Part shown: piece after piece, positions 1 to 7,892 of the stretch
Numbering within the stretch: position 1 is the first letter of the stretch
How the letters are laid out: each line of letters begins with the position of its first letter
Source: an uncultured Planctomycetales bacterium
Lineage (GTDB): Bacteria > Planctomycetota > Planctomycetia > Isosphaerales > Isosphaeraceae
Direction: 5' to 3'
Length of the DNA: 18,748 bases
Assembly: GCA_937907525.1 (NCBI GenBank)
Contig: CALCIB010000397.1
Coordinates: 1 to 18,748 of the forward strand
The notes under the pieces: generated by a model
Told to the model about the DNA's origin: nothing
Seen by the model: only the letters and a program-made list of their open reading frames with translations
The model's database searches: none
Program-made: the position numbers and the translations under genes

Positions 1-52
1 CCCCCTCATCTGACCGCTTCGCGGTCTGTCTTCCCCCGCGAGGGGGGAAGAC
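1..52 (+). repeat. REP-like palindromic repeat unit, copy 1 (GCGGTC subtype)
   Basis: The unit starts with a CCCCCTCAT box, followed by two short hairpins: GACCGC-TTCG-CGGTC and CTTCCCCC-GCG-AGGGGGGAAG. The same order of parts recurs five more times in the window. The unit begins at the first base, so a partner unit to the left may be cut off. It lies just beyond the 3' end of the minus-strand flavoenzyme gene. Confidence 0.8.
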
Positions 53-82
53 CGTCTGTAGTTCGCTCCTACCGTGAAGGAA

Positions 83-1210
83 TCAAGGAATGCGTTTCCA
101 GGCGTCGAACCTGGGGTCGATATCAATCCCCGTCGCCATGTCGGCCAACACCCGGCCGACGAGGATCGAGAACTTGAAGCCGTGGCCGCTGCAAGGGCTG
201 GCGAGGAACACGTCGGGCCGCGCGGGGTGGGCGTCGACCAGGAACCGCTCGTCGGGCGCGACGGTGTAAAGGCAGGTCTCGCGCGCCACGACCTCGGCGT
301 CGGCGAGGGTCGGCAGGCGGCCGCGGAGGAAGTCGCGGACCAGGGCGACGTACTCCTCGCCGACGGCCGCCGGTTCGTCGGGGTCGGTCTCGGACCCGAA
401 GTGCCTCGCGACCTTCACGCCGGGGGCGAGGAACTCGGGCATGCCGTAGAACGCCTCGCCGGGAGTCGGTCCCATGTGGATGAACGTCGGGAACCGCCCC
501 GGCTGGAACGGGCCGGGGTTCGCCGGGCGGAAGTAGAGGACTTGCTGGCGCGTCGGCCGATGCGTCGCCGCCAGTTCCGGGATCAACCGCCCGATCCACG
601 GCCCCGCCGCCAGGATCAGCCGCTCGGCCTCGATCGTCAGATCGTCCGAGACGAGCGTCGGCCGCTCGCCGTCCAGATCGACGCGGAGGACGGGCGTCTC
701 GGTCAGGATCCGGGTGTCCGGTCCCCGTCGTGCAAGCTCGATCTCCGCCTCAATCGCCCGCGCCGCGGCCAGCGCGCCGGCGTCGGGCTCGAAGACGACG
801 GCGTAATCATCGGGCAGGTTGAACGCAGGCTGGACGGCGTTCCATTCGGCTCCCGACATAACTCGATGCGGAACATTCAGTTCCGCCAGGTTCGCCGCGA
901 CCTTGGCGACGTAGCCGACGCCCGGCGGCTCGAACGAGACGCCGCCGGTTCGGACGAAGAACGACCGGCCGGCGTCGGCCTCCAGTTCGGCCCAGGCGCG
1001 GAAGGCGTCGGGCATGAGTCGGGCGCAGACCGGATCGGCATAGGAGTGGCGGATGATCCGCGCCGCGCCGTGGGAACTCCCCCGCGCGTGGCCGAGCCCG
1101 AACCGCTCGACCAGCGCGACCGGCTCGCCCCGGCGCGCCAGGTGGTGGGCCGTCGCGCACCCGACGGCCCCCGCGCCCAGCACCACGTTTTTCGCGATCA
1201 AGCGCTCCAT
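83..1210 (-). CDS. FAD-dependent oxidase of the monomeric sarcosine oxidase / N-methyltryptophan oxidase family
   Basis: This 375-residue protein belongs to the DAO superfamily, soluble flavoenzymes that oxidise secondary or N-methylated amino acids and produce H2O2. Visible landmarks are the Rossmann motif GAGAVG (12-17), E35 ending the second strand, and GSSHGAARIIRH (44-55), which aligns with the flavin and substrate loop of monomeric sarcosine oxidase. C313 in the ETCLYT motif corresponds to the cysteine that binds FAD covalently in that family. K266 (GVKV) matches the lysine that activates oxygen. SGHGFKFS (341-348) is the conserved C-terminal flavin contact. Length is normal for the family (about 370-390). 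The ATG has GGAGG ten bases upstream. It stands 70 bases downstream of the protease gene on the same strand. The substrate cannot be read from the sequence: sarcosine, N-methyltryptophan, pipecolate and fructosyl amino acids are all possible. Confidence 0.9.
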   Translation of the reverse strand: MERLIAKNVVLGAGAVGCATAHHLARRGEPVALVERFGLGHARGSSHGAARIIRHSYADPVCARLMPDAFRAWAELEADAGRSFFVRTGGVSFEPPGVGYVAKVAANLAELNVPHRVMSGAEWNAVQPAFNLPDDYAVVFEPDAGALAAARAIEAEIELARRGPDTRILTETPVLRVDLDGERPTLVSDDLTIEAERLILAAGPWIGRLIPELAATHRPTRQQVLYFRPANPGPFQPGRFPTFIHMGPTPGEAFYGMPEFLAPGVKVARHFGSETDPDEPAAVGEEYVALVRDFLRGRLPTLADAEVVARETCLYTVAPDERFLVDAHPARPDVFLASPCSGHGFKFSILVGRVLADMATGIDIDPRFDAWKRIP

Positions 1211-1280
1211 CCAGGGCGGGCCTCCGCGACGTCGCCGGCGGGTCGATGAACCGCCAGCGTACAGCGCGGAGGATGGAGGC

Positions 1281-4070
1281 TCAACCGATCGACGTCCGCA
1301 TCCCCGGCCGCCAGACGCGGGAGGCGAAGGGCGAGGCGTTCCGGAACGGCGGCCGGTACTTCGCCAGGGTCGCCGACGAGTCGGCAGGCGCGGCGTCGGC
1401 GATCGGGCCCGTCGCCATCGGCGCGGCGGCGACCGCGTTCCAGGTCGTCCAGGAGGAGGACGCGGACGACCCCGCCGCGCTGGGCGTCCCGAAGATCTGG
1501 ACGTCGTAGAGCGAGTAGTTGTCGGTCGCGTTGGTCCTCGTGCAATAGATCCGCAGGTAGCGGCCCGAGCCGATCAGGCCCGCTTGCACGTCCACGCCGA
1601 CCTTGGCGTTCCCCGTCACCGAGCGAACGGTCGTCCAGTTCGAGCCGTCGTCGCTGACCTGAAGCTGGTAGTCGACGGCCGCGGCCCGCTCCCAGTTCAG
1701 GACCACCGTTTGAAGGTCGTACCGCGCCCCCAGGTCGATTTGCAGCCAGCCGATGGAATTCGGTTGCATCCACTGGCCGCTGGACCAGCGCGAGGCGGGG
1801 TTCGGGTCGATCGCCATCGAGGGCCCGTGGAAGTTGCTCTCGTTGGACGACGAAGCGGCGACGGCGCCCGTCGCCAGGTTCGCGAGCGGCCGGCCGTAGA
1901 CGTTGAAGTCCCAGAGCGAGTAGTTGTCGTTGACCGGCCCCGGGGCCAGGCAGAGGATCCGGACGTAACGCCCGGTCCCGTCGAGGTCCGCGAAGTACGC
2001 CGGCCCCGCCGAGCGGTTCCCCTTCACGTCGACGAGGGTCGTCCAGTTCACGCCGTCGACGCTCGCCTGAATCTGGTAGTCGGCCGCGTAGGCGTTCTCC
2101 CAGTTCAAGCGGACGTCCTGGATCGACGAGACCGAGCCGAGATCCACCGACAGCCACGCCGCGCTCGATTTTTGCATCCACTGGCCGCTGGACCAGCGGG
2201 TGCCGCCCAGACCGTCGAAGGCCATCGAGGGATTGAGGGCGTCGGACTCCGACGACGTCGCCACGGCCGTCTTGCCGGCGGCCAGGTCGGTCATCTTCGA
2301 ACCCATGACCTGGAAGTCGTAGAGCGAGTAGTTGTTCGACCCCGCGCTGGTCTGGGTGCAATAGACTCGGATGAACCGCCCGTCGCCGGAGAGGCCGGTC
2401 AGGTCGACCGCCCCGGCCGACTGGTTGCCCACGACGTTCTTGATCGTCGTCCAGTTGGTCCCGTCGGCGCTCGTCTGGATCTGGTAGTCGACGGCGTAGG
2501 CGCGCTCCCAGTTCAGCTTGACCTCGGTGACGTGGACGAAGTCCTGAAGGTCGACCTGGAACCAGGCGGTGGACGTCGGCTGCATCCACTGGCCGCTGGA
2601 CCAGCGGGTCCGGGAGGAGAAGTCGACGGCGAGCGCCGGGTTGAACGACCAGGACTCGATCGAGGAGGAGGTCGCGGGCTTGCCGGCGGCGAGGTCGTCC
2701 AGCGGGCGGATCTCCACGGCGTCGACGGTCGCGTCCCCCTTCCCCGCCAGCGCCTTGAAGGCGATCGCGATCGTTCCCGAGCCGTCGGCCTGGGCGATCA
2801 GGTCGCGGGCGACGCCCCGATTCGCGCCGCCGGCCACGGCGTGGACGTCGAGCGCCGAGATCCGGGTGACGCCGTTGACCAGGACGTCGAACAGGCGCTG
2901 GTTGGGGGCGCCGTACCGGGTCTCGGAGAAGTCGAGCCGGACGTGGTAGGTCGCGCCGGGGGTCAGGTCGTCGACCTTGTAGGAGAAGGCCGGCCCCTGG
3001 CGGGCGGAGTTCCAGACCGCGGCGGGCGGCGGGGCGTCGAGGTCGGGCGCGGCGACGCTCGCGGTCGTGGCGACGGCCGAGCCTCCCTGGAAGTAGGCGT
3101 CATTCGGGGAGCCGGCGTCGATGACGATCGAGCCGTCGGCGCCGACGTGGTTGGACTGGGCGCGGGCGACCGCCGCGGCGGGGTTCAGCACGCCCCCGGT
3201 TCGCGACCACGCGCCGACCGCTTGCTTCGTCGGCGTGACGGTCGAGGTGAGGACCTGGATGACCTGCTGGGGCGAGGATCCCGTCGGCAAGAGCGCGGCG
3301 ATCACCCCGGCGACGCCGGAGGTGTAGGCCGCGGAGTAGGAGGTCGCCCCCTCGGGGCCGGAGTAGGCGCCGAGGTCGACGTGAACCGGCCCCCAGTTCG
3401 ACATGCTCGTCAGCGCGCCGTTCGCGTCGGTGGCGGCGGCGACGACGACGTTGGTCGGGGCCGGGCGGGTGGCGGAGTAGGCCGGATCGCTGGCGAAGGG
3501 GGGGAAGAGCGGGACCGACTCGATGCTCCGCGAGCCGTTGCCGGGCGCGGTGACCACCACCGCCCCCTTGGACTGCGCGTAGGCGATGGCGTCGACCAGG
3601 GTCGAGCCGAAATGGGGGTCGGAGGCGTCGCCCAGGCTCGGGTTGTAGGAGAGGTTGACGCTCAGGTTGATGACGGCCGCCCCCTGGTCGGCGGCGTAGT
3701 AGATCCCGCGGATCAAGGCGTTGGGATCGATGTTCAGGCCGGAGGACGTGTCGCGGATCGGCAGGATCTTGACGTCCGGCGTCCGATCGGCGGCGGCGGC
3801 CGCGGCGGCGATCCCCTGGACGACCATGTCGGCGACCGCCGAGCCGTGGCCGTGCGCCAGGCTGGTGTCGCGAACCACCGAAGCCCCGGCGGAGGCTTGC
3901 GACGTCTTGTTGTAGGCGTCGTAGCCCGAGACCAGGAAGGGGACGACGGCGGAGTCGGAAAAGTCGACCCCCGAATCGACGATCGCGATCAGGGTCGTCA
4001 AGAGGGTCCGCGGTTCGAGCGCCAGGGGACCTGGGAACCGGCGCGAAGCGGCTTGGGATCGGCGAGCCAT
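1281..4070 (-). CDS. LEPR-xLL subtilisin-family (S8) protease with malectin-like and three discoidin domains
   Basis: The predicted protein has 929 residues. Residues 17-25 (ALEPRTLLT) form the LEPR-xLL N-terminal motif of planctomycete exported proteins. The peptidase S8 domain spans about 27-305, with the triad D32 (IVDSG), H75 (HGSAVAD) and S244 (TSYSAAYTSG) and oxyanion N178 (APGNG), so it looks active. A malectin-like carbohydrate-binding module covers about 314-456 (RLFDVLVNG). Three F5/8 type C modules follow at about 459-590, 592-727 and 728-862, each containing RWSSGQWMQ. A Ser/Ala/Pro-rich tail closes the protein. The role inferred is cell-surface or extracellular proteolysis with glycan attachment. 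The frame stays open upstream to 4319, but that stretch is Arg-rich and crosses a likely opposite-strand promoter, so I chose the ATG directly before the LEPR segment; its ribosome site is weak. No classical signal peptide or propeptide is visible. Confidence 0.88.
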   Translation of the reverse strand: MARRSQAASRRFPGPLALEPRTLLTTLIAIVDSGVDFSDSAVVPFLVSGYDAYNKTSQASAGASVVRDTSLAHGHGSAVADMVVQGIAAAAAAADRTPDVKILPIRDTSSGLNIDPNALIRGIYYAADQGAAVINLSVNLSYNPSLGDASDPHFGSTLVDAIAYAQSKGAVVVTAPGNGSRSIESVPLFPPFASDPAYSATRPAPTNVVVAAATDANGALTSMSNWGPVHVDLGAYSGPEGATSYSAAYTSGVAGVIAALLPTGSSPQQVIQVLTSTVTPTKQAVGAWSRTGGVLNPAAAVARAQSNHVGADGSIVIDAGSPNDAYFQGGSAVATTASVAAPDLDAPPPAAVWNSARQGPAFSYKVDDLTPGATYHVRLDFSETRYGAPNQRLFDVLVNGVTRISALDVHAVAGGANRGVARDLIAQADGSGTIAIAFKALAGKGDATVDAVEIRPLDDLAAGKPATSSSIESWSFNPALAVDFSSRTRWSSGQWMQPTSTAWFQVDLQDFVHVTEVKLNWERAYAVDYQIQTSADGTNWTTIKNVVGNQSAGAVDLTGLSGDGRFIRVYCTQTSAGSNNYSLYDFQVMGSKMTDLAAGKTAVATSSESDALNPSMAFDGLGGTRWSSGQWMQKSSAAWLSVDLGSVSSIQDVRLNWENAYAADYQIQASVDGVNWTTLVDVKGNRSAGPAYFADLDGTGRYVRILCLAPGPVNDNYSLWDFNVYGRPLANLATGAVAASSSNESNFHGPSMAIDPNPASRWSSGQWMQPNSIGWLQIDLGARYDLQTVVLNWERAAAVDYQLQVSDDGSNWTTVRSVTGNAKVGVDVQAGLIGSGRYLRIYCTRTNATDNYSLYDVQIFGTPSAAGSSASSSWTTWNAVAAAPMATGPIADAAPADSSATLAKYRPPFRNASPFASRVWRPGMRTSIG
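1485..2696 (-). repeat. Three tandem discoidin-encoding repeats (about 405 bp each)
   Basis: Within the protease gene, three consecutive units of about 400 bp encode the F5/8 type C modules (about 2696-2301, 2297-1890 and 1889-1485). A nearly identical stretch reading TGCATCCACTGGCCGCTGG on the plus strand recurs near 1768, 2174 and 2580. The spacing near 406 bp shows tandem duplication. Elsewhere the units have diverged, so the duplications are not very recent or the shared core is under selection. Confidence 0.85.
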
Positions 4071-4436
4071 GGATGACGGCCTCGTGCTCGTGACAGGTAA
4101 TCCGTTGAATCGTCGTGCGCTTGCGTGCCTCCTGTCGCCTGGCGGTCTCCTAACGGGAATATAGCAGCCGTTTTGAAGGAATCGGGTTTCGTCGCGGGCC
4201 GCCGCGGACGACGGATCGCGCAACCCCCACCGCCGCGCCGGCCGGCGCCGGCGGCGCGAGAGGAAGCCCCGCGAAAACCGGCCGCGGGCCGATGTCCGAT
4301 TGACAGCGATTGCGTGCATATTTACCTTGGATGATGAAGCCCTCCCGTTTCACCGCTCCCCGCCGAGCCCGGACGTACCCGGGCCCGCGCGTCCGCCGAC
4401 GCCCGTCATCACCGAACCCTCGCGAGACGTGCAGCG
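4071..4436. other. Divergent intergenic region between the protease and TPR genes
   Basis: These 366 bases hold no convincing gene. The open frames crossing the region are Arg/Pro-rich and resemble no family. On the plus strand there is a perfect TTGACA box at 4300. On the minus strand there is a TATATT hexamer (plus-strand AATATA at 4158-4163) that could be the protease -10, but it has no recognisable -35. An AGGAGG on the minus strand near 4127 has no start codon at a useful distance. The region 4220-4290 is very rich in GC and CCGCC runs. Confidence 0.6.
4300..4328 (+). promoter_or_regulatory. Possible sigma70-type promoter for the TPR gene
   Basis: A perfect -35 hexamer TTGACA lies at 4300-4305. 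At 17-bp spacing the -10 would be TACCTT (4323-4328), matching the consensus at three of six positions. An overlapping TATTTA at 4319 is a better hexamer but is too close to the -35. The local drop in GC (TGCATATTTACC) in a GC-rich region supports a promoter. The start would leave a leader of about 100 bases before the ATG at 4437. Confidence 0.4.
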
Positions 4437-5462
4437 ATGAGAGGCATCGAGATTTACGACCGGCTCATCGACGTCCCGGGGCCCTCGGCCATCGCGCAGC
4501 TCTTTTACGCCGGGGTCTTCCTGGTGGCCGTCGCCGTGCTCCTGGTGTCGCTGCGCCGGATGCGCTGGCTGGGCCGGGGCTTGGGAATCGTCGGCGTCCT
4601 CTGCTTCATGCTGGCGATGTTCCTGATCCACGAGCAAAAGATCGTGGAGACGACGGACAAGCACGTCGTCGTCACCCGTTGGAGGTACTCGCCCGCGACG
4701 CGGTTCCAGGTCCGCGTCGCCTTGGTGGGCCTGCCGACGGCCGCCGCCTTCTTGATGATGCAGTTCTACTGGTCGACCCAGCGCCGCCAGCGCGCGCGCA
4801 TCCCCGCCCGCGTCAAGGCGGGCCGCCTCCGGCTGGTCCAGGGCGACCTGCCGGGCGCGCTGGAGGAGTTCGACGCGATCATCGACGTCTCGCCCTATCT
4901 GGGGGAGGGCTACTTCCATCGCGCGACGGTCTACCTGGCCCAGCACCGCCCCGACGACGCCCTGGCCGATCTCGACCAGGCGCTGCGGTGCGACCCGCAA
5001 CTGACCGCCGCCTACCTGGCGCGGGGCCGGCTGCTGTCCGACCGCGACTCCCTGGAGGCCGCCGAGGCCGACCTCGACCGCTACCTCGCCGCCCGTTCCA
5101 GCGACGTCGAGGGCTACCTCGCCCGCGGCCTCTGCCGGGTCAAGGCGGGACGCGACGCCGACGCCGTCGCCGACCTCCAGCGCGTGCTGAAGCTCACGAA
5201 CCACTCCGACTACACCGACCCCGCCCGCGCCGAACTGGACCGTCTCTACGCCAAAATGCCGGGGGCCGAAGAGACCGAGGCGCTCCAACCCCCCGACGTC
5301 CCGATCAAGTCGGTCCTCGACTCCCTCCCCAAGTACGACGTCAAGTACGGCGAGGAAGCCGAGAGCCGGGACGACCCTCACGATCGGATCGCCAGCGACC
5401 TTCCCAGCGACAACCCCGCGGCGCAGGCGACGACCCCGCAGAAGACGCTCCCCCCCAGGTAA
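4437..5462 (+). CDS. Membrane-anchored tetratricopeptide repeat (TPR) protein
   Basis: The protein has 341 residues. Three hydrophobic segments (about 20-38, 45-65 and 92-111) are followed by a basic patch (RRQRARIPARVKAGR). Four TPR-like helical hairpins follow at about 124-157, 158-191, 192-225 and 226-255, for example GDLPGALEEFDAIID, DDALADLDQALRCDP and DADAVADLQRVLKL. The tail from about 275 is charged, Pro-rich and probably disordered. TPRs mediate protein-protein contacts, so this is probably an inner-membrane scaffold with a soluble repeat domain; the partner is unknown. The ribosome site is weak. The last 85 bases overlap the 3' end of crcB on the opposite strand, and only the disordered tail lies in the overlap. 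Confidence 0.8.
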   Translation: MRGIEIYDRLIDVPGPSAIAQLFYAGVFLVAVAVLLVSLRRMRWLGRGLGIVGVLCFMLAMFLIHEQKIVETTDKHVVVTRWRYSPATRFQVRVALVGLPTAAAFLMMQFYWSTQRRQRARIPARVKAGRLRLVQGDLPGALEEFDAIIDVSPYLGEGYFHRATVYLAQHRPDDALADLDQALRCDPQLTAAYLARGRLLSDRDSLEAAEADLDRYLAARSSDVEGYLARGLCRVKAGRDADAVADLQRVLKLTNHSDYTDPARAELDRLYAKMPGAEETEALQPPDVPIKSVLDSLPKYDVKYGEEAESRDDPHDRIASDLPSDNPAAQATTPQKTLPPR

Positions 5463-5785
5463 AGCGCCGCCAGCAGGAAGCGGTCGCGCTCCACCAGTCC
5501 CAGGAACTCCAGCGTGTACGACGAGAACGTGGTGTAGCCCCCGAGGACCCCCACCACGATCGCCAGCCGCGCCGGGTCGTGCCCGCCGAAGCGGTGCGTC
5601 AGCACCGCCGACGTCGCCCCGATCAAAAACGCCCCGGCCACGTTGATCGCGAACGTCGCCCAGGGGAACTCCAGGCTGACGAATCGCGCCATCCAGACCG
5701 ACTGCCAGTACCTTGCGTTGACCCCGAGCGCTCCGCCGATCGCCAGTACCACGATCTTCGCCCAGGCCGCCATGTCCGTCGTCAT
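5378..5785 (-). CDS. crcB: Fluoride ion channel CrcB (Fluc family)
   Basis: This is a 135-residue, four-helix membrane protein that exports fluoride as a dual-topology homodimer. Family signatures are visible: GGALGVNARYW (17-27), the FPWATFAINVAGAFLIG segment (40-56) with the pore asparagine N48, and GGYTTFSSY (82-90), which carries the central sodium-site threonines and the first phenylalanine-box residue F87. The second box position, usually Phe, is Tyr here (Y90). Length is normal (about 125-135). Its ATG overlaps the fucU stop in ATGA, so it is translationally coupled to fucU. No fluoride riboswitch is visible in the leader of the pair. The 3' end overlaps the TPR gene tail-to-tail. The family assignment is secure; fluoride transport is inferred from the family. 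Confidence 0.93.
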   Translation of the reverse strand: MTTDMAAWAKIVVLAIGGALGVNARYWQSVWMARFVSLEFPWATFAINVAGAFLIGATSAVLTHRFGGHDPARLAIVVGVLGGYTTFSSYTLEFLGLVERDRFLLAALYLGGSVFCGVVACAAGLSLGRSLAIRS

Positions 5786-6216
5786 TTGGGTGGAATGATC
5801 CCCTTCTTGATGATGACGTTGCCGTAAAGCGCCCCCTCGCCGGTGGCGACGACGCCGAAGGCGATCTCGGAGCGCTCGTAGAACGCGAACCGCTCGACCT
5901 GCTCCATCGCCACGTGCTTCCCCTCGGCGCTGTCGAGGATCCGCTGGTAGTCGGCCCAGATCGGCGCCGGCTCGCCCGGCTTGTCCAGCCGCCGCATCAC
6001 GGCGACCGGGGCGTCCACGAACCCGTCAAGCGGGAAAAGCTCCAGGATCGCCTCCAGGATCGCCGGCACGCCGTGGCCGTCGGCCCGGACGAGCCTTTGG
6101 GCGCAGGCGACCGCCGGGAAGTTGGCGTCGGCGATCACCAGTTCGTCGCCGTGCCCCATCTGGGCGATCATGTGCAACAATTCCGGCGAGAGGATCGGCG
6201 GGATCTTCTTGAGCAT
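5782..6216 (-). CDS. fucU: L-fucose mutarotase FucU (RbsD/FucU family)
   Basis: A 144-residue cytoplasmic enzyme that interconverts the alpha and beta anomers of L-fucose (and related sugars), supplying the form used by fucose isomerase or kinase. It matches the FucU branch rather than RbsD throughout: ISPELL-like start (LSPELLHMIAQMGHGDE), catalytic H22, D30 (ADANFP), RADG (44-47), RFAFYERSE (109-117) and the C-terminal LYGNVIIKKG (130-139) with Y131. Length fits the family (about 140). AGGA lies eight bases before the ATG. It is the first gene of a two-gene minus-strand unit with crcB. No other fucose genes are nearby, so it may act in general salvage of fucose from sulfated polysaccharides, a habit of planctomycetes (inference). 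Confidence 0.93.
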   Translation of the reverse strand: MLKKIPPILSPELLHMIAQMGHGDELVIADANFPAVACAQRLVRADGHGVPAILEAILELFPLDGFVDAPVAVMRRLDKPGEPAPIWADYQRILDSAEGKHVAMEQVERFAFYERSEIAFGVVATGEGALYGNVIIKKGIIPPK

Positions 6217-6258
6217 GTCGGGCGTCCTGGAGGGACCGGTTCGGTGAACGTCGCGGCG

Positions 6259-6276
6259 CGTCGCGTCCGCGCGACG
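6259..6276. other. Perfect hairpin in the fucU/XPB divergent region
   Basis: CGTCGCG-TCCG-CGCGACG is a 7-bp perfect inverted repeat with a 4-base loop. It lies in the short divergent region between fucU and the XPB helicase gene. It could be an operator or leader hairpin, but chance palindromes are common at this GC content. Confidence 0.3.
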
Positions 6277-6401
6277 TCCCAGGATACCCCCGCGCCGGCC
6301 GCGACGCCATGAGGCGCCTCGCCGCCTCGCGCCGAGTCGGGTAGACTGAAGAGGTGGCGCCGGAGTCGCGGCGTCGGCGAATCGAGGAGGCGGGCGTTCC
6401 C

Positions 6402-7823
6402 ATGGGCTCGGGCGAGGCGGTCACGATCGGGGAGGACGCGCGCCCGTTGCGCCTGCTGTTCGACCGCGGCACGGTGGTCGTCGAGGGACTCGCCGAGGAC
6501 GAGGAGGCCGGGCTTCCCGGCGTCCAGTACGACCCCAGGACCCAAAGCCACCGCGCCCAGGCGATCTGGTATCGCCCGCTGGTGGAGTTCCTCCGCGGCC
6601 GCAAGATCGCCTACGACGACGCCGCCCGCGGCTACGGCCCTTCCCAGACGCCCTGGCGGATCCAGGTCGCCAAGGAGGCGTTCCCGCACCAGACCGAGGG
6701 TCTGGACGCCTGGTGGAAGGCGGGCGGCCGCGGCGTCGTGGTCCTCCCCACCGGCACCGGCAAGACCCACCTGGCCAACCTCGCCATCGAGAAGGCCGCC
6801 CGCCCCACCCTGGTCGTCACCCCCACCATCGACCTGATGAATCAATGGTACGATGAACTGTCGATGAGCTTCGGCGTGGAGATCGGCCTGTTGGGCGGCG
6901 GCTACAACGACGTCCAGCCGATCACCGTCACCACCTACGACTCCGCCTACATCAACATGGAGCGGCTGGGCGACCGCTTCGGTCTGATCGTCTTCGACGA
7001 GTGCCACCACCTGCCGGGCGCCACCTACGGCCTCTCGGCCGTCTGCGCCATCGCCCCGTTCCGCCTCGGTCTGACCGCCACCCCCGAACGCGCCGACAAC
7101 GCGCACACGCATCTCGACCAACTGATCGGCCCGATCGTCTACCGCCGCGAGATCACCCAGCTCCGCGGCCGGTTCCTCGCCGACTACGAGGCGATCCAGG
7201 TCTTCGTCGAACTTTCCGACGAGGAACGCCTGCGCTACGAGAACGCCCGCGAATGCTACCGAGCGTTCGTAAGCGCCTCCGGCATCGACATGCGCCGGCC
7301 CGACGGCTGGGCCCGCTTCCTCTTCCTGGCGTTCCGCTCCCCGGAGGGGCGCGAGGCGTTCCACGCCTACCGCGTCCAGCGCGAACTCGCCCTGGCCGCC
7401 CCCGCCAAGCTCAAGCTCCTGGAACGGCTCCTGGAACGACACAACAACGACCGCGTGTTGATATTCACCCACGACAACGCCACCGTCTACGCCATCGCCC
7501 GCCGGTTCCTGGTCCCGGTGATCACCCACCAGACCAAGACCAAGGAGCGCCGGGACGTCCTCTTGAAGTTCAACTCCGGTGAGTACCCGATCGTGGCGAC
7601 GTCCAAGGTCTTGAACGAGGGCGTCAACGTCCCGGAGGCCAACGTCGCGGTGATCCTGAGCGGCTCCGGATCCGTCCGCGAGCACGTCCAGCGCCTGGGG
7701 CGGATCCTCCGCAAGTCGGGCGACAAGCGGGCCGTGCTCTACGAGGTCGTCACCAGGGGGACCGTCGAGGAGTACACGTCCAATCGTCGCCGCCAGCACA
7801 GCGCCTACGACGGCGACGCTTGA
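6402..7823 (+). CDS. XPB-type SF2 DNA helicase (archaeal-like, Bax1 partner)
   Basis: The 473-residue protein is an ATP-dependent 3'-5' helicase/translocase of the XPB/Rad25 family. The N-terminal region (about 16-80, LRLLFDRGTVVVEG and YDPRTQSHRAQ) matches the damage-recognition domain of archaeal XPB. Helicase motifs follow in order: I LPTGTGKT (115-122), II DECHH (199-203), III TATPER (225-230), IV VLIFTHDN (352-359), V SKVLNEGVNVPEA (401-413) and VI QRLGRILRK (430-438). The stretch after motif VI ends in RR like archaeal homologues. A GTG at 6354 would add 16 residues but has no ribosome site; the ATG at 6402 has GAGGAGG 11 bases upstream. In archaea XPB works with the nuclease Bax1, whose homologue is encoded at 8533, so a role in nucleotide excision-type repair or DNA processing is likely. 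Confidence 0.9.
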   Translation: MGSGEAVTIGEDARPLRLLFDRGTVVVEGLAEDEEAGLPGVQYDPRTQSHRAQAIWYRPLVEFLRGRKIAYDDAARGYGPSQTPWRIQVAKEAFPHQTEGLDAWWKAGGRGVVVLPTGTGKTHLANLAIEKAARPTLVVTPTIDLMNQWYDELSMSFGVEIGLLGGGYNDVQPITVTTYDSAYINMERLGDRFGLIVFDECHHLPGATYGLSAVCAIAPFRLGLTATPERADNAHTHLDQLIGPIVYRREITQLRGRFLADYEAIQVFVELSDEERLRYENARECYRAFVSASGIDMRRPDGWARFLFLAFRSPEGREAFHAYRVQRELALAAPAKLKLLERLLERHNNDRVLIFTHDNATVYAIARRFLVPVITHQTKTKERRDVLLKFNSGEYPIVATSKVLNEGVNVPEANVAVILSGSGSVREHVQRLGRILRKSGDKRAVLYEVVTRGTVEEYTSNRRRQHSAYDGDA

Positions 7824-7892
7824 GAACGCGGTTTTCCGACGTCCCCACGCGAGGGGCGACATAACGGAGCGACATCAAAACGGCGGTGGATT

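Noticed and set aside
1053..4076. Plus-strand open frame of about 1000 codons antisense to the protease gene
   Set aside because: It is Arg/Gly/Val-rich with no family motifs and mirrors a gene having a full catalytic triad and repeated domains; it is a typical antisense shadow at high GC.
4071..4319. N-terminal extension of the protease to 4319
   Set aside because: The extra 83 residues are Arg-rich with no signal peptide and precede the LEPR-xLL motif, which normally lies near the N-terminus.
6217..6401. Fluoride riboswitch upstream of fucU-crcB
   Set aside because: The conserved riboswitch core could not be found on the minus strand; only a short simple hairpin is present.
6168..7862. 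Minus-strand open frame of 564 codons opposite the XPB gene
   Set aside because: Composition is Gly/Asp/Val/Arg-rich without motifs, while the plus strand shows every helicase motif in order.
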